Part shown: positions 11,535 through 25,995 of the stretch, in pieces | How the letters are laid out: every line of letters starts with the position of its first letter | How positions within the stretch are numbered: the stretch's first letter is position 1 | DNA from: Pseudomonas aylmerensis | GTDB taxonomy: Bacteria; Pseudomonadota; Gammaproteobacteria; Pseudomonadales; Pseudomonadaceae | Length of the DNA stretch: 64,000 nt | NCBI RefSeq assembly: GCF_001702265.1 | Contig: NZ_MAUE01000048.1 | Span: forward strand, 186,001 to 250,000 | Direction: 5' to 3' | Position numbers and translations under genes: made by a program | The notes under the pieces: generated by a model | Seen by the model: only the letters and a program-made list of their open reading frames with translations | What the model was told of the DNA's origin: nothing | Databases searched by the model: none

Positions 11535-11579
11535 ACAACCTGCGATCGCCCTTTCAGGCTTTATTTACGGGAGGTCTTC

Positions 11580-12716
11580 TTGACTAAGCCAGCCATACTC
11601 GCCCTTGCTGATGGCAGCATTTTTCGCGGCGAAGCCATTGGAGCCGACGGTCAAACCGTTGGAGAGGTGGTGTTCAACACCGCCATGACCGGCTATCAGG
11701 AAATCCTTACCGATCCTTCCTACGCCCAACAGATCGTTACCCTGACCTATCCGCACATCGGCAACACCGGTACTACACCGGAAGACGTCGAGTCTGATCG
11801 TGTCTGGTCGGCGGGTCTGGTAATTCGTGACCTGCCACTGGTCGCGAGCAACTGGCGTAACACGATGTCGCTGTCCGATTACCTGAAAGCCAACAATGTT
11901 GTGGCAATCGCCGGTATCGATACGCGTCGCCTGACACGCATCCTGCGTGAAAAAGGCTCGCAGAACGGCTGCATCATGGCCGGTGAGAATATTTCCGAAG
12001 AGGCAGCGATCGCTGCTGCGCAAGGCTTCCCTGGCCTGAAAGGCATGGACCTGGCGAAAGTCGTCAGCACCAAGGAAAAGTACGAGTGGCGCTCCACCGT
12101 CTGGGACTTGAAGACTGACAGTCACGCGACCATCGAGGCCGCTGAGCTGCCTTACCACGTCGTCGCCTACGACTACGGCATCAAGTACAACATCCTGCGC
12201 ATGCTGGTCGAGCGCGGTTGCCGCGTGACCGTGGTACCTGCGCAAACCCCGGCCAGCGATGTGCTCGCCCTGCAACCGGACGGCGTGTTCCTGTCCAACG
12301 GTCCGGGTGACCCTGAGCCTTGCGACTACGCCATCCAGGCGATCAAGGATGTGCTGGAAACCGAAATTCCAGTCTTCGGTATCTGCCTGGGTCACCAGTT
12401 GCTGGCCCTGGCCTCCGGCGCCAAGACCCTGAAAATGGGGCACGGCCACCACGGTGCCAACCACCCTGTGCAAGACCTGGATACTGGCGTTGTGATGATC
12501 ACCAGCCAGAACCACGGCTTTGCGGTGGATGAGGCGACCCTGCCGGGCAACGTCCGCGCAATTCACAAGTCGCTGTTCGACGGTTCCCTGCAAGGCATCG
12601 AGCGCACTGACAAGAGCGCCTTCAGCTTCCAGGGCCACCCTGAAGCAAGCCCGGGCCCGAACGACGTAGCGCCGCTGTTCGACCGTTTCATCAATGAGAT
12701 GGCCAAGCGACGCTGA
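11580..12716 (+). CDS. carA: Carbamoyl-phosphate synthase small subunit CarA
   Basis: A 378-residue glutamine amidotransferase subunit that passes ammonia to CarB for arginine and pyrimidine synthesis. The start is TTG at 11580, with CGGGAGG 6 bp upstream and the family N-terminus [14 protein letters not shown]-terminal CPSase domain (1-150), then a class I glutaminase domain with nucleophile Cys in [17 protein letters not shown] and the His/Glu pair in GHPEASPGP. The rare start and the leader hairpin both suggest regulated expression. carB follows after 105 bp. Confidence 0.97.
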   Translation: MTKPAILALADGSIFRGEAIGADGQTVGEVVFNTAMTGYQEILTDPSYAQQIVTLTYPHIGNTGTTPEDVESDRVWSAGLVIRDLPLVASNWRNTMSLSDYLKANNVVAIAGIDTRRLTRILREKGSQNGCIMAGENISEEAAIAAAQGFPGLKGMDLAKVVSTKEKYEWRSTVWDLKTDSHATIEAAELPYHVVAYDYGIKYNILRMLVERGCRVTVVPAQTPASDVLALQPDGVFLSNGPGDPEPCDYAIQAIKDVLETEIPVFGICLGHQLLALASGAKTLKMGHGHHGANHPVQDLDTGVVMITSQNHGFAVDEATLPGNVRAIHKSLFDGSLQGIERTDKSAFSFQGHPEASPGPNDVAPLFDRFINEMAKRR

Positions 12717-12821
12717 CTGAGTGGCCTGCGCGCGGCCCCGACTGTCGGTGGCCCCCGCAGGCTCTTCAAAGAATGTTCAAGACGGCTTGCCGACTGACCT
12801 GCGGATTTGAGTGACAAACCC

Positions 12822-16039
<3,218 letters not shown>

Positions 16040-16043
<4 letters not shown>

Positions 16044-16516
16044 CCAAATACCCAATGACCGTCCAGGGCTTCAAGGCCCTGGAAGAGGAGCACGCCCATC
16101 TGACCAAGGTCGTACGTCCAAAGCTGAGCCAGGACATCGGTACGGCCCGCGAACTGGGTGACCTTAAGGAAAACGCCGAATACCACGCTGCTCGCGAGCA
16201 GCAAGGTATGGTCGAGGCGCGGATCCGTGACATCGAAGGCCGCCTGCAGAACTCGGTGGTCATCGACGTAACGACCATTCCGAAGACCGGCAAGGTGATT
16301 TTCGGCACCACCGTGGAAATCGCCAACGTCGAGACTGACGAAAGCGTGGTCTACCACATCGTCGGGGAAGACGAAGCTGACTTCAAACTCGGCAAGATCT
16401 CCGTCGGCTCCCCGCTTGCCCGCGCCTTGATTGCCAAGGAAGAGGGTGACGTGGTGGCGGTCAAGACGCCGGGTGGCGTGATCGAGTACGAGATTGTTGA
16501 AGTCCGTCACGTCTGA
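16040..16516 (+). CDS. greA: Transcription elongation factor GreA
   Basis: A 158-residue factor that rescues backtracked RNA polymerase by stimulating transcript cleavage. N-terminal coiled coil (about 10-75) with acidic tip residues in [20 protein letters not shown], then the C-terminal FKBP-like domain ([21 protein letters not shown] ... [14 protein letters not shown]). Its ATG overlaps the carB stop as ATGA, so translation is probably coupled. A GC-rich hairpin follows its stop. Confidence 0.98.
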
Positions 16517-16521
16517 ACGGC

Positions 16522-16544
16522 GGCGCCCGCTTCGTGCGGGCGCC
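16522..16544. terminator. GC-rich hairpin between greA and the next start
   Basis: GGCGCCCGC-TTCGT-GCGGGCGCC, a perfect 9-bp stem with no T-tract. It ends one base before the next ATG, so it may mask that start as well as trim greA mRNA. Confidence 0.6.
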
Positions 16545-16949
16545 ATGCTTTGGCAGCTTGCCCAGATGCTTTGGGTGGGCGGCCTGTGGTTGTTGCACAT
16601 TGGCGTGTTACCGGCGCTGGGCCTGATTGGCCTGGCACCGTTGCTGATCAATGAGATCGATGGATTACTGAGTGCGCTGCTGGTGGGTTTTGCGGCGGCG
16701 TGCGTGACGCTCCAGGCGTTGGTGCTGGTCAAGGCCGAAGGCTTGGGGAGTTTGTGGCGGGATATTCGCGGCCAACTGCTGTTGATGGCGCTGTATGCAT
16801 GTGCGATGTACTGCATCGTGCATGTGTGGCTGCCGGAAGCGTTGCGCTGGCAGTTATTCAGCTATCTTGTGCTAGGGTTCTCCGGCCTGGTGCTGGTTAT
16901 ACAGCCTGCGCCGGGATGGAGTGGCGGGGCGCGCGAAGCACGCCCGTGA
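16545..16949 (+). CDS. Small inner-membrane protein (DUF4149-like)
   Basis: A predicted 134-residue protein with four hydrophobic segments (about 4-25, 35-57, 75-95 and 105-127). The pattern of WVGGLWLLHIGVLPAL near the start and GFAAACVTLQALVL resembles the DUF4149 membrane family, often found near greA/carB in pseudomonads. Function unknown. The start is uncertain: the ATG at 16545 has no visible ribosome site because a GC hairpin directly precedes it; a TTG at 16494 inside greA or the ATG at 16566 are alternatives. Convergent with yhbY, 9 bp apart. Confidence 0.7.
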   Translation: MLWQLAQMLWVGGLWLLHIGVLPALGLIGLAPLLINEIDGLLSALLVGFAAACVTLQALVLVKAEGLGSLWRDIRGQLLLMALYACAMYCIVHVWLPEALRWQLFSYLVLGFSGLVLVIQPAPGWSGGAREARP

Positions 16950-16958
16950 CCCTTGTTG

Positions 16959-17267
16959 TCATTTGAAGCGATGAACGTTCGACAGTTGCTTGTTGACGCT
17001 GAAGTTCTTGCGATACAGCAGCGCCATCTTGCCGATGACCTGGACCAGGTCCGCTTTGCCAACCTTGCACAGTTCTGCAATGGCGGCCAGGCGCGCTTCA
17101 CGGTCAAGGATATTGACCTTGATCTTGATCAGTTCGTGATCGTTCAGTGCGCGTTCAAATTCGGCTAACACACCTTCAGTCAAACCGTTATCTGCCACAA
17201 TCAAAACTGGTTTCAGATGGTGGCCAATGGATTTGTACTGTTTCTTCTGCTCTTGAGTGAGCGGCAT
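16959..17267 (-). CDS. yhbY: Ribosome assembly RNA-binding protein YhbY
   Basis: A 102-residue CRM-domain protein: MPLTQEQKKQYKSIGHHLKP, the central GLTEGVLAEFERALNDHELIKIKV and the RNA-binding turn CKVGKADLVQVIGKMALLYRK (GxxG-like loop). In E. coli YhbY associates with pre-50S particles. Divergent from rlmE, which modifies 23S rRNA. Confidence 0.95.
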   Translation of the reverse strand: MPLTQEQKKQYKSIGHHLKPVLIVADNGLTEGVLAEFERALNDHELIKIKVNILDREARLAAIAELCKVGKADLVQVIGKMALLYRKNFSVNKQLSNVHRFK

Positions 17268-17373
17268 AATCTGACCCCTGCGTCTGATCTTGTAAAAAGC
17301 GGCGGCCAGTTTACCCGAGCGAGTCCGGGACCGCCCAGTTAATCACGACCCGTTTTATTTTTCGAGGTGGCCC

Positions 17374-18024
17374 GTGGCCCGTTCCAAAACTAGCCTTAAG
17401 TGGCTGCAAGAGCATTTCAACGATCCTTACGTCAAAAAGGCGCAGAAGGACGGCTACCGGTCCCGGGCCAGCTACAAGCTGCTGGAGCTCCAGGACAAGG
17501 ACAAATTGTTTCGCCCCGGCATGAGCGTGATCGACCTGGGTGCAGCGCCCGGTGGCTGGTCCCAGGTGGCCAGTCGTCTGATTGGCGGGCAAGGCCGATT
17601 GATCGCTTCCGACATCCTCGAGATGGACAGCATCCCGGATGTAACCTTCGTGCACGGCGATTTCACCCAGGACGCCGTACTGGCCGAGATCCTGGAAGCC
17701 GTCGGAAATTCGCAGGTAGACCTTGTGATTTCCGACATGGCCCCCAATATGAGTGGATTACCGGCTGTTGATATGCCGCGAGCCATGTTCCTGTGCGAGT
17801 TGGCGCTGGATCTGGCGGGGCGGGTATTGCGTCCGGGTGGTGATTTCCTGGTCAAGGTCTTCCAGGGTGAAGGCTTCGACGAGTACCACAAGAACATCCG
17901 CAAGCTGTTCGACAAGGTACAGATGCGTAAACCGGACTCTTCCCGGGACCGGTCTCGCGAGCAATATCTGCTGGCGCGGGGGTTCCGCGGCATTGAAGGC
18001 GCTGCCAGTGATGAGCGTCTTTGA
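17374..18024 (+). CDS. rlmE: 23S rRNA 2'-O-ribose methyltransferase RlmE (FtsJ/RrmJ)
   Basis: A 216-residue SAM-dependent enzyme that methylates U2552 in the A loop of 23S rRNA. Starts at GTG 17374 with GAGG 7 bp upstream. SAM loop [13 protein letters not shown], then the K-D-K-E catalytic set: K35 in SYKLLELQ, Asp in [11 protein letters not shown], Lys in DFLVKVFQG and Glu in RSREQYLL. Heat-shock gene in E. coli together with ftsH; no clear sigma-32 site is seen ahead of either here. 191 bp before ftsH. Confidence 0.97.
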   Translation: MARSKTSLKWLQEHFNDPYVKKAQKDGYRSRASYKLLELQDKDKLFRPGMSVIDLGAAPGGWSQVASRLIGGQGRLIASDILEMDSIPDVTFVHGDFTQDAVLAEILEAVGNSQVDLVISDMAPNMSGLPAVDMPRAMFLCELALDLAGRVLRPGGDFLVKVFQGEGFDEYHKNIRKLFDKVQMRKPDSSRDRSREQYLLARGFRGIEGAASDERL

Positions 18025-18215
18025 AGGTTTGAAGGGAGTCGATAGGTTTTTTTATATCGCTTTCGTCACGAAGCTTTACGAATATTGTGTAGTCAAAGTT
18101 TCACAAAGGGTTACAGACGGCGCCTGCCAGAGTTGTAGGTAATGTAGTAAGTTAGGCCGGTGAATATCATGCGAAGCGCGCGCCAGTAGCGGAGCTTGCT
18201 TCAGAGGGTAGTTAA

Positions 18216-20135
<1,920 letters not shown>

Positions 20136-20143
20136 GGTTTGAA

Positions 20144-20995
20144 ATGACTTCTGTGTTGTCCTCCACCCGGTTGCCTTGCGGCAACCGGGTTCTTGATTTG
20201 GCCCATACGCACGTGATGGGCATTCTTAATGTCACCCCTGACTCCTTTTCCGACGGCGGCCGCTTCAGCCAGCTCGATGCTGCGTTGCGCCATGCCGAAG
20301 CAATGGTGTCGGCGGGGGCGACCCTGATTGATGTCGGCGGTGAGTCGACTCGGCCGGGCGCTCGGGTAGTTTCTCCGTTGGAGGAGCTGGAGCGTGTGGC
20401 GCCGATTGTAGAGCGCATTGCTCGCGAGCTGGATGTCATTATCTCGGTGGATACTTCCACCCCGGCAGTCATGCGTGAGACGGCGCGCCTGGGGGCAGGG
20501 TTGATCAACGACGTGCGTTCCCTGCGGCGTGACGGCGCCCTTGACGCGGCGGCGGCTACCGGTCTGCCGGTGTGCCTGATGCATATGCTGGGTGAGCCCG
20601 GCAATATGCAGGACAACCCGCACTATGATGACCTGGTGGGTGAAGTGAGCAGCTTCCTGGCTGAAAGGGTCGCTCAATGCGCCGCAGTCGGGATTGCGCC
20701 TGAAAAGATTATCCTGGATCCAGGGTTTGGCTTCGCCAAGTCCTTGCAGCACAACTTAAGCCTGTTCAAGCACATGGAGTCCCTGCATGCCCTTGGTCGG
20801 CCCCTGTTGGTCGGTGTTTCGCGCAAGAGCATGATAGGGATGGCACTGAATCGTCCGGTAGGTGAGCGGTTGTACGGCGGTCTCGCACTCGCGGCGCTTG
20901 CTATGACCAAGGGTGCGCGTATCTTGCGCGTGCATGATGTCGCCGAGACGGTGGATGTGGTGCGCATGATTGCCGCGGTAGAATCAGCCGAATAA
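20144..20995 (+). CDS. folP: Dihydropteroate synthase FolP
   Basis: A 283-residue TIM-barrel enzyme that joins p-aminobenzoate to the pterin pyrophosphate in folate synthesis; the target of sulfonamides. Family signatures [42 protein letters not shown] and [12 protein letters not shown] are present. Lies between ftsH (8 bp) and glmM (16 bp), as in many gamma-proteobacteria, so the three are probably one transcript. Confidence 0.98.
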   Translation: MTSVLSSTRLPCGNRVLDLAHTHVMGILNVTPDSFSDGGRFSQLDAALRHAEAMVSAGATLIDVGGESTRPGARVVSPLEELERVAPIVERIARELDVIISVDTSTPAVMRETARLGAGLINDVRSLRRDGALDAAAATGLPVCLMHMLGEPGNMQDNPHYDDLVGEVSSFLAERVAQCAAVGIAPEKIILDPGFGFAKSLQHNLSLFKHMESLHALGRPLLVGVSRKSMIGMALNRPVGERLYGGLALAALAMTKGARILRVHDVAETVDVVRMIAAVESAE

Positions 20996-21011
20996 GAATG
21001 ATGGAGCACTT

Positions 21012-22349
21012 ATGACTAAAAAATATTTTGGCACCGACGGTATCCGTGGGCGGGTCGGCGAGTTTCCGATTACTCCGGATTTCATGCTCAAGCTGGGGTG
21101 GGCGGCAGGTATGGCGTTCCGTAGCATGGGCGCCTGCCGCATCCTGGTGGGTAAGGACACTCGAATTTCCGGGTACATGTTTGAATCCGCACTGGAAGCT
21201 GGTTTGTCCGCCGCGGGCGCCGATGTGATGCTGTTGGGGCCGATGCCGACGCCGGCTATCGCCTACCTCACGCGTACCTTCCACGCGGAAGCCGGGATTG
21301 TCATCAGTGCTTCTCACAATCCCCATGATGACAACGGCATCAAGTTTTTCTCGGGTCTGGGCACCAAGCTGCCGGATGAGATCGAGTTGATGATCGAAGA
21401 GCTGCTGGACGCACCGATGACGGTGGTTGAGTCCAGCAAGCTGGGCAAGGTGTCGCGCATCAACGACGCCTCTGGCCGCTACATCGAATTCTGCAAGAGC
21501 AGCGTACCAAGCAGCACCAATTTTGCCGGGCTGAAAATTGTTGTCGACTGCGCCCATGGTGCGACCTACAAGGTGGCCCCGAGCGTATTCAAGGAGCTTG
21601 GGGCTGATGTGACAGTGCTGTCGGCCCAGCCTAACGGGTTGAACATCAACGACAACTGTGGCTCGACGCATATGGGCCAGCTGCAGGCGGCGGTCCTGGC
21701 CGAGCATGCGGACCTGGGTATTGCCTTCGACGGTGACGGCGATCGCGTGCTCATGGTGGATCACACCGGCGCCGTGGTCGACGGGGATGACCTGCTGTTT
21801 ATCATTGCTCGCGACCTCCATGAGCGTAACAAGCTGCAAGGGGGGGTCGTCGGTACGCTGATGAGTAACCTGGGGTTGGAGTTGGCCCTGGCAGATCTTG
21901 GCATTCCATTCGTGCGTGCCAATGTCGGTGACCGCTATGTGATCGCTGAGCTGCTTGAGCGTAACTGGCAGATCGGTGGGGAAAACTCGGGGCATGTTGT
22001 TTGCTTCCAGCACACCACCACGGGTGACGCGATCATTGCTGCGCTGCAGGTGCTATTGGCCCTGCGTCGCCGTGAAGAGAGCCTGGCCCAGGCGCGCCAG
22101 GCCCTGCGCAAGTGCCCACAAGTATTGCTCAACGTGCGTTTTGCCGGTGGCGAAAACCCGATCGAGCATCCCGCTGTCAAAGAGGCGTGCGAGCGTGTGA
22201 CCCTTGCAATGGCGGGGCGTGGCCGGGTGTTGTTGCGCAAGTCCGGCACAGAGCCTCTGGTGCGTGTCATGGTCGAAGGTGACGACGAAACTCAGGTTCG
22301 CGGCCATGCCGAAGACCTGGCAAAACTGGTAACTGAAGTTTGCGCCTGA
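21012..22349 (+). CDS. glmM: Phosphoglucosamine mutase GlmM
   Basis: A 445-residue enzyme that converts glucosamine-6-phosphate to glucosamine-1-phosphate for peptidoglycan and LPS. Start block [20 protein letters not shown], phosphoserine loop [19 protein letters not shown], metal loop [14 protein letters not shown], sugar loop GGENSGHVV and phosphate loop [14 protein letters not shown]. Full family length. Probably co-transcribed with folP and tpiA. Confidence 0.98.
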   Translation: MTKKYFGTDGIRGRVGEFPITPDFMLKLGWAAGMAFRSMGACRILVGKDTRISGYMFESALEAGLSAAGADVMLLGPMPTPAIAYLTRTFHAEAGIVISASHNPHDDNGIKFFSGLGTKLPDEIELMIEELLDAPMTVVESSKLGKVSRINDASGRYIEFCKSSVPSSTNFAGLKIVVDCAHGATYKVAPSVFKELGADVTVLSAQPNGLNINDNCGSTHMGQLQAAVLAEHADLGIAFDGDGDRVLMVDHTGAVVDGDDLLFIIARDLHERNKLQGGVVGTLMSNLGLELALADLGIPFVRANVGDRYVIAELLERNWQIGGENSGHVVCFQHTTTGDAIIAALQVLLALRRREESLAQARQALRKCPQVLLNVRFAGGENPIEHPAVKEACERVTLAMAGRGRVLLRKSGTEPLVRVMVEGDDETQVRGHAEDLAKLVTEVCA

Positions 22350-22415
22350 ATTCGGCTTGCCAGTGATGATGTGGTTGGGTAACATCTGCGCCCACTTTGA
22401 CCGACGAGGTACAGC

Positions 22416-23171
22416 ATGCGTCGCACTATGGTAGCTGGTAACTGGAAGATGCACGGTACCCGCGCCAGTGTCGCTGAGCTGATCAATGGCCTTCGTCACT
22501 TGGCCTTGCCTAGCGGTGTTGATGTCGCGGTTTTCCCGCCTTGCTTGCATATCACTCAAGTAGTTGATGGCTTGAAAGGCAAGTCGATTCAGGTCGGCGC
22601 GCAGAATTCTGCGGTGGAAGCCATGCAAGGTGCGTTGACCGGTGAGATTGCACCGAGTCAATTGGTCGATGCGGGTTGTTCCTATGTGCTTGTCGGGCAC
22701 TCCGAGCGCCGTCAGATGATGGGCGAGCGTGATGGGACACTCAATCGCAAGTTCGCAGCGGCACAGGCTTGTGGCTTGATTCCAGTGTTGTGCATAGGGG
22801 AGACCCTGGAGCAGCGTGAATCGGGCAAGACTCTTGAGGTTGTCTCGCGTCAGCTGGGCAGCATCATCGAGGAGCTGGGTGTTGGTGCGTTTGCAAAGGC
22901 AGTTATTGCTTACGAGCCGGTCTGGGCCATTGGTACCGGGCTGACTGCTACACCGCAACAGGCGCAGGATGTGCACGCAGCCATCCGCGCGCAGTTGGCG
23001 GCAGAGAATTCTGAAGTCGCACAAGGTGTGCGTCTTCTATACGGCGGCAGCGTGAAGGCGGCCAATGCGGTCGAACTGTTCGGCATGCCGGATATCGATG
23101 GGGGGCTCATTGGTGGAGCTTCCCTGAATGCAGATGAGTTCGGTGCGATCTGTCGCGCCGCGGGAAACTGA
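22416..23171 (+). CDS. tpiA: Triose-phosphate isomerase TpiA
   Basis: A 251-residue TIM-barrel enzyme that interconverts dihydroxyacetone phosphate and glyceraldehyde-3-phosphate. Catalytic Lys in [10 protein letters not shown], His in [10 protein letters not shown] and Glu in [15 protein letters not shown]; phosphate-binding [11 protein letters not shown] and GGLIGGASL. 66 bp after glmM and only 4 bp before secG. Confidence 0.98.
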   Translation: MRRTMVAGNWKMHGTRASVAELINGLRHLALPSGVDVAVFPPCLHITQVVDGLKGKSIQVGAQNSAVEAMQGALTGEIAPSQLVDAGCSYVLVGHSERRQMMGERDGTLNRKFAAAQACGLIPVLCIGETLEQRESGKTLEVVSRQLGSIIEELGVGAFAKAVIAYEPVWAIGTGLTATPQQAQDVHAAIRAQLAAENSEVAQGVRLLYGGSVKAANAVELFGMPDIDGGLIGGASLNADEFGAICRAAGN

Positions 23172-23175
23172 AAAA

Positions 23176-23559
23176 ATGCTGGAAACAGTCGTAGTCGTTT
23201 TTCATCTGTTGGCTGCCCTGGGCGTAGTTGCCCTGGTTTTGTTGCAACAGGGTAAAGGTGCGGATGCTGGTGCGTCTTTCGGTGCAGGTGCTTCAAATAC
23301 TGTGTTCGGAAGCCAAGGTTCCTCTACCTTTCTTAGTAAGTTTACTGCTATACTTGCCGCCGGTTTCTTCATAACCAGCTTGGGGTTAGGTTACTTTGCT
23401 AAAGAGAAAGCTCATGTGCTGACTCAAGTAGGTCTCCCAAACCCAGCAGTGTTGGAAGTACCAAAAGCAAAACCGGCTTCTGATGATGTCCCGGTGCTTC
23501 AAGAGCAAAAGTCGGCTACTCCAGCGACTGACGTACCTCCAGCTCAAGAGCAGAAGTAA
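23176..23559 (+). CDS. secG: Protein translocase subunit SecG
   Basis: A 127-residue small subunit of the SecYEG channel. The ATG at 23176 ([20 protein letters not shown]) is 4 bp after the tpiA stop; longer frames reach into tpiA. Two membrane segments (about 3-22 and 52-72) flank the conserved loop [17 protein letters not shown] and [15 protein letters not shown]. The Pro/Ala/Gln-rich C-terminal tail is typical of pseudomonads. Two tRNA genes follow. Confidence 0.97.
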   Translation: MLETVVVVFHLLAALGVVALVLLQQGKGADAGASFGAGASNTVFGSQGSSTFLSKFTAILAAGFFITSLGLGYFAKEKAHVLTQVGLPNPAVLEVPKAKPASDDVPVLQEQKSATPATDVPPAQEQK

Positions 23560-23581
23560 GAAGGGTTGTAAACGCTGTATT

Positions 23582-23667
23582 GCCGAGGTGGTGGAATTGG
23601 TAGACACGCAACCTTGAGGTGGTTGTGCCCATAGGGTGTAGGGGTTCGAGTCCCCTTCTCGGTACCA
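23582..23667 (+). tRNA. tRNA-Leu(GAG)
   Basis: An 86-nt class II tRNA with encoded CCA. Acceptor GCCGAGG pairs with TCTCGGT plus discriminator A. The anticodon stem CAACC/GGTTG encloses TTGAGGT, anticodon GAG at 23616-23618. A long variable arm follows, and the T arm reads GGGGTTCGAGTCCCC. Lies 22 bp after secG, as in P. aeruginosa. Confidence 0.97.
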
Positions 23668-23678
23668 ATTATCAGGAG

Positions 23679-23701
23679 AGCCCGCTGTTGCGGGCTTTCT
23701 T
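23679..23701 (+). terminator. Hairpin after tRNA-Leu
   Basis: AGCCCGC-TGTT-GCGGGCT followed by TTCTT. Could end the secG-tRNA-Leu transcript. Confidence 0.75.
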
Positions 23702-23763
23702 GTAGGTGGAAGGTTACATTGACCCTGTAAGGGATCGGTCGTATACTTCCGCCCCAGCTTTGT

Positions 23764-23840
<77 letters not shown>

Positions 23841-23850
23841 GTTTTAGCGG

Positions 23851-23872
23851 AGCCCCTTTTAAGGGGCTTTTT
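23851..23872 (+). terminator. Intrinsic terminator after tRNA-fMet
   Basis: AGCCCCTT-TT-AAGGGGCT followed by a T run, 10 bp after the tRNA end. Confidence 0.85.
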
Positions 23873-23917
23873 GTTAGCTGGACACTTTCAACGCCGCTGT
23901 TCGACGGCGTTTCAAGG

Positions 23918-23945
23918 ATGGGCGTTTCGCCCATTTTTTTATTTT
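23918..23945 (+). terminator. Second intrinsic terminator upstream of rimP
   Basis: ATGGGCG-TTT-CGCCCAT plus a T-rich tail, ending about 36 bp before the rimP GTG. A further stem AACGCCG..CGGCGTT lies at 23890-23911. Together these may set how much tRNA transcription reads into rimP-nusA. Confidence 0.8.
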
Positions 23946-23980
23946 GCACAGCATGCACATACATGCACGAGGGGGTTCAG

Positions 23981-24439
23981 GTGTCGAGCAAGCTAGAAGA
24001 GTTGCAGGCCTTGTTGGCCCCGGTGGTCGTGGCCCTAGGCTATGAATGCTGGGGTATTGAGTTTTCGGCTCAAGGTCGCCACTCAATGTTGCGCGTTTAT
24101 ATCGATAAAGAGGGCGGCGTGCTGGTGGACGATTGTGCCATTGTCAGCCGTCAGATCAGCGGTGTCCTGGATGTTGAAGATCCGATCTCCGTTGAATACA
24201 CCCTCGAAGTTTCCTCGCCAGGCATGGAACGCCCACTGTTCACTATTGATCAGTTTGCAAAATTTGCCGGTGAACAAGTGAAGATCAAGCTGCGATCCCC
24301 GTTCGAAGGGCGTCGCAACTTTCAGGGCCTTCTGCGCGGTGTAGAAGAACAGGATGTCGTGGTGCAGGTAGAAGACCATGAGTTCCTGTTGCCGATCGAT
24401 ATGATCGACAAGGCCAACATTATTCCCAGTTTTGACTGA
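23981..24439 (+). CDS. rimP: Ribosome maturation factor RimP
   Basis: A 152-residue factor for 30S subunit maturation. GTG at 23981 is chosen: AGGGGG lies 5 bp upstream and [21 protein letters not shown] is the family start. In-frame ATGs at 23918 and 23963 fall in or near the terminator stem and would add a foreign leader. N-terminal alpha/beta domain with [23 protein letters not shown] and SPGMERPL, C-terminal SH3-like domain from about 85. First protein gene of the rimP-nusA-infB operon. Confidence 0.97.
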   Translation: MSSKLEELQALLAPVVVALGYECWGIEFSAQGRHSMLRVYIDKEGGVLVDDCAIVSRQISGVLDVEDPISVEYTLEVSSPGMERPLFTIDQFAKFAGEQVKIKLRSPFEGRRNFQGLLRGVEEQDVVVQVEDHEFLLPIDMIDKANIIPSFD

Positions 24440-24486
24440 GACGCGGATCCCGCGGATCCAATGGCTTGCGAAAGGCGAGGCGTACG

Positions 24487-25968
24487 ATGAGCAAAGAAGT
24501 ACTGCTGGTTGTTGAGTCGGTATCCAATGAAAAGGGCGTACCGGCAAACGTGATTTTTGAAGCGCTGGAGCTGGCCCTGGCCACTGCAACCAAAAAGCGT
24601 TTTGAAGACGAAGTTGATCTGCGTGTGGAAATCAACCGCCACACCGGTGCCTATGAGACTTTCCGTCGCTGGACGGTCGTCGAAGAAGCCGATCTTGATG
24701 ATCCGGCCATCGAAACCTGGCCAAGCAAGGTTGCTGAAACGCACCCTGGCGCCAAGGTCGGTGATGTCGTCGAAGAAAAGATCGAATCGATCGAATTCGG
24801 CCGTATTGCTGCACAGACCGCCAAGCAGGTCATTGTGCAGAAGGTTCGCGAAGCCGAGCGCGCTCAAGTCGTTGACGCTTATCGCGAGCGCCTGGGTGAA
24901 ATCATCTCCGGCACCGTGAAAAAAGTTACCCGCGATAACGTGATCGTCGACCTGGGCAACAACGCCGAAGCGTTGCTGGCCCGCGAAGACATCATCTCTC
25001 GCGAAACTTTCCGTGTTGGCGTGCGTTTGCGCGCGCTGCTCAAGGAAATCCGCACCGAGAACCGCGGCCCTCAGTTGATCCTGTCGCGTACCGCGCCGGA
25101 AATGCTGATCGAGCTGTTCCGTATTGAAGTGCCGGAAATTGCCGAAGGCCTGATCGAAGTCATGGCTGCGTCCCGCGACCCGGGTTCACGCGCCAAGATC
25201 GCGGTTCGCTCCAAGGACAAACGCATCGACCCGCAAGGCGCTTGCATTGGTATGCGCGGTTCGCGCGTCCAGGCAGTGTCGGGCGAATTGGGCGGTGAGC
25301 GTGTGGACATCGTCCTGTGGGACGATAACCCGGCGCAGTTCGTGATCAACGCCATGTCGCCGGCTGAAGTGGCGGCAATTATCGTTGACGAAGATGCCCA
25401 TGCAATGGACATCGCCGTTGGCGCAGACAATCTGGCTCAGGCCATTGGTCGTGGTGGTCAGAACGTGCGTCTGGCCAGCCAACTGACCGGCTGGACCCTG
25501 AACGTGATGACCGAATCGGACATCCAGGCTAAGCAGCAAGCTGAAACCGGTGACATCCTGCGCAACTTCATCGACGAGTTGGAAGTCGACGAAGACCTGG
25601 CGCAGGTGCTGGTAGATGAAGGCTTCACCAGCCTGGAAGAGATTGCCTACGTACCGTTGGAAGAAATGCTCAACATCGACGGCTTTGACGAAGACACCGT
25701 CAACGAGCTTCGCGCTCGGGCCAAGGATCGTTTGTTGACTAAAGCCATCGCTACTGAGGAAAAGCTGGCAGACGCCCATCCGGCCGAAGACCTGCTCTCG
25801 CTTGAGGGTATGGACAAGGATTTGGCGATGGAACTGGCGGTGCGCGGCGTAATTACCCGCGAAGACCTGGCCGAGCAGTCTATTGACGATCTGCTCGACA
25901 TCGACGGCATTGACGATGATCGTGCCGGCAAGTTGATCATGGCCGCCCGAGCCCATTGGTTCGAGTAA
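24487..25968 (+). CDS. nusA: Transcription termination/antitermination factor NusA
   Basis: A 493-residue RNA polymerase-binding factor for pausing, termination and rRNA antitermination. Start is the ATG at 24487 ([20 protein letters not shown]) with GAGGC upstream. N-terminal polymerase-binding domain (1-130), S1 domain (about 135-200, [21 protein letters not shown]), two KH domains (about 205-345, [20 protein letters not shown] and [15 protein letters not shown]) and two acidic C-terminal repeats (about 360-490), as in E. coli. Confidence 0.98.
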   Translation: MSKEVLLVVESVSNEKGVPANVIFEALELALATATKKRFEDEVDLRVEINRHTGAYETFRRWTVVEEADLDDPAIETWPSKVAETHPGAKVGDVVEEKIESIEFGRIAAQTAKQVIVQKVREAERAQVVDAYRERLGEIISGTVKKVTRDNVIVDLGNNAEALLAREDIISRETFRVGVRLRALLKEIRTENRGPQLILSRTAPEMLIELFRIEVPEIAEGLIEVMAASRDPGSRAKIAVRSKDKRIDPQGACIGMRGSRVQAVSGELGGERVDIVLWDDNPAQFVINAMSPAEVAAIIVDEDAHAMDIAVGADNLAQAIGRGGQNVRLASQLTGWTLNVMTESDIQAKQQAETGDILRNFIDELEVDEDLAQVLVDEGFTSLEEIAYVPLEEMLNIDGFDEDTVNELRARAKDRLLTKAIATEEKLADAHPAEDLLSLEGMDKDLAMELAVRGVITREDLAEQSIDDLLDIDGIDDDRAGKLIMAARAHWFE

Positions 25969-25995
25969 TTAGGCGCGGCCTGAGGAGAGAAGTGC

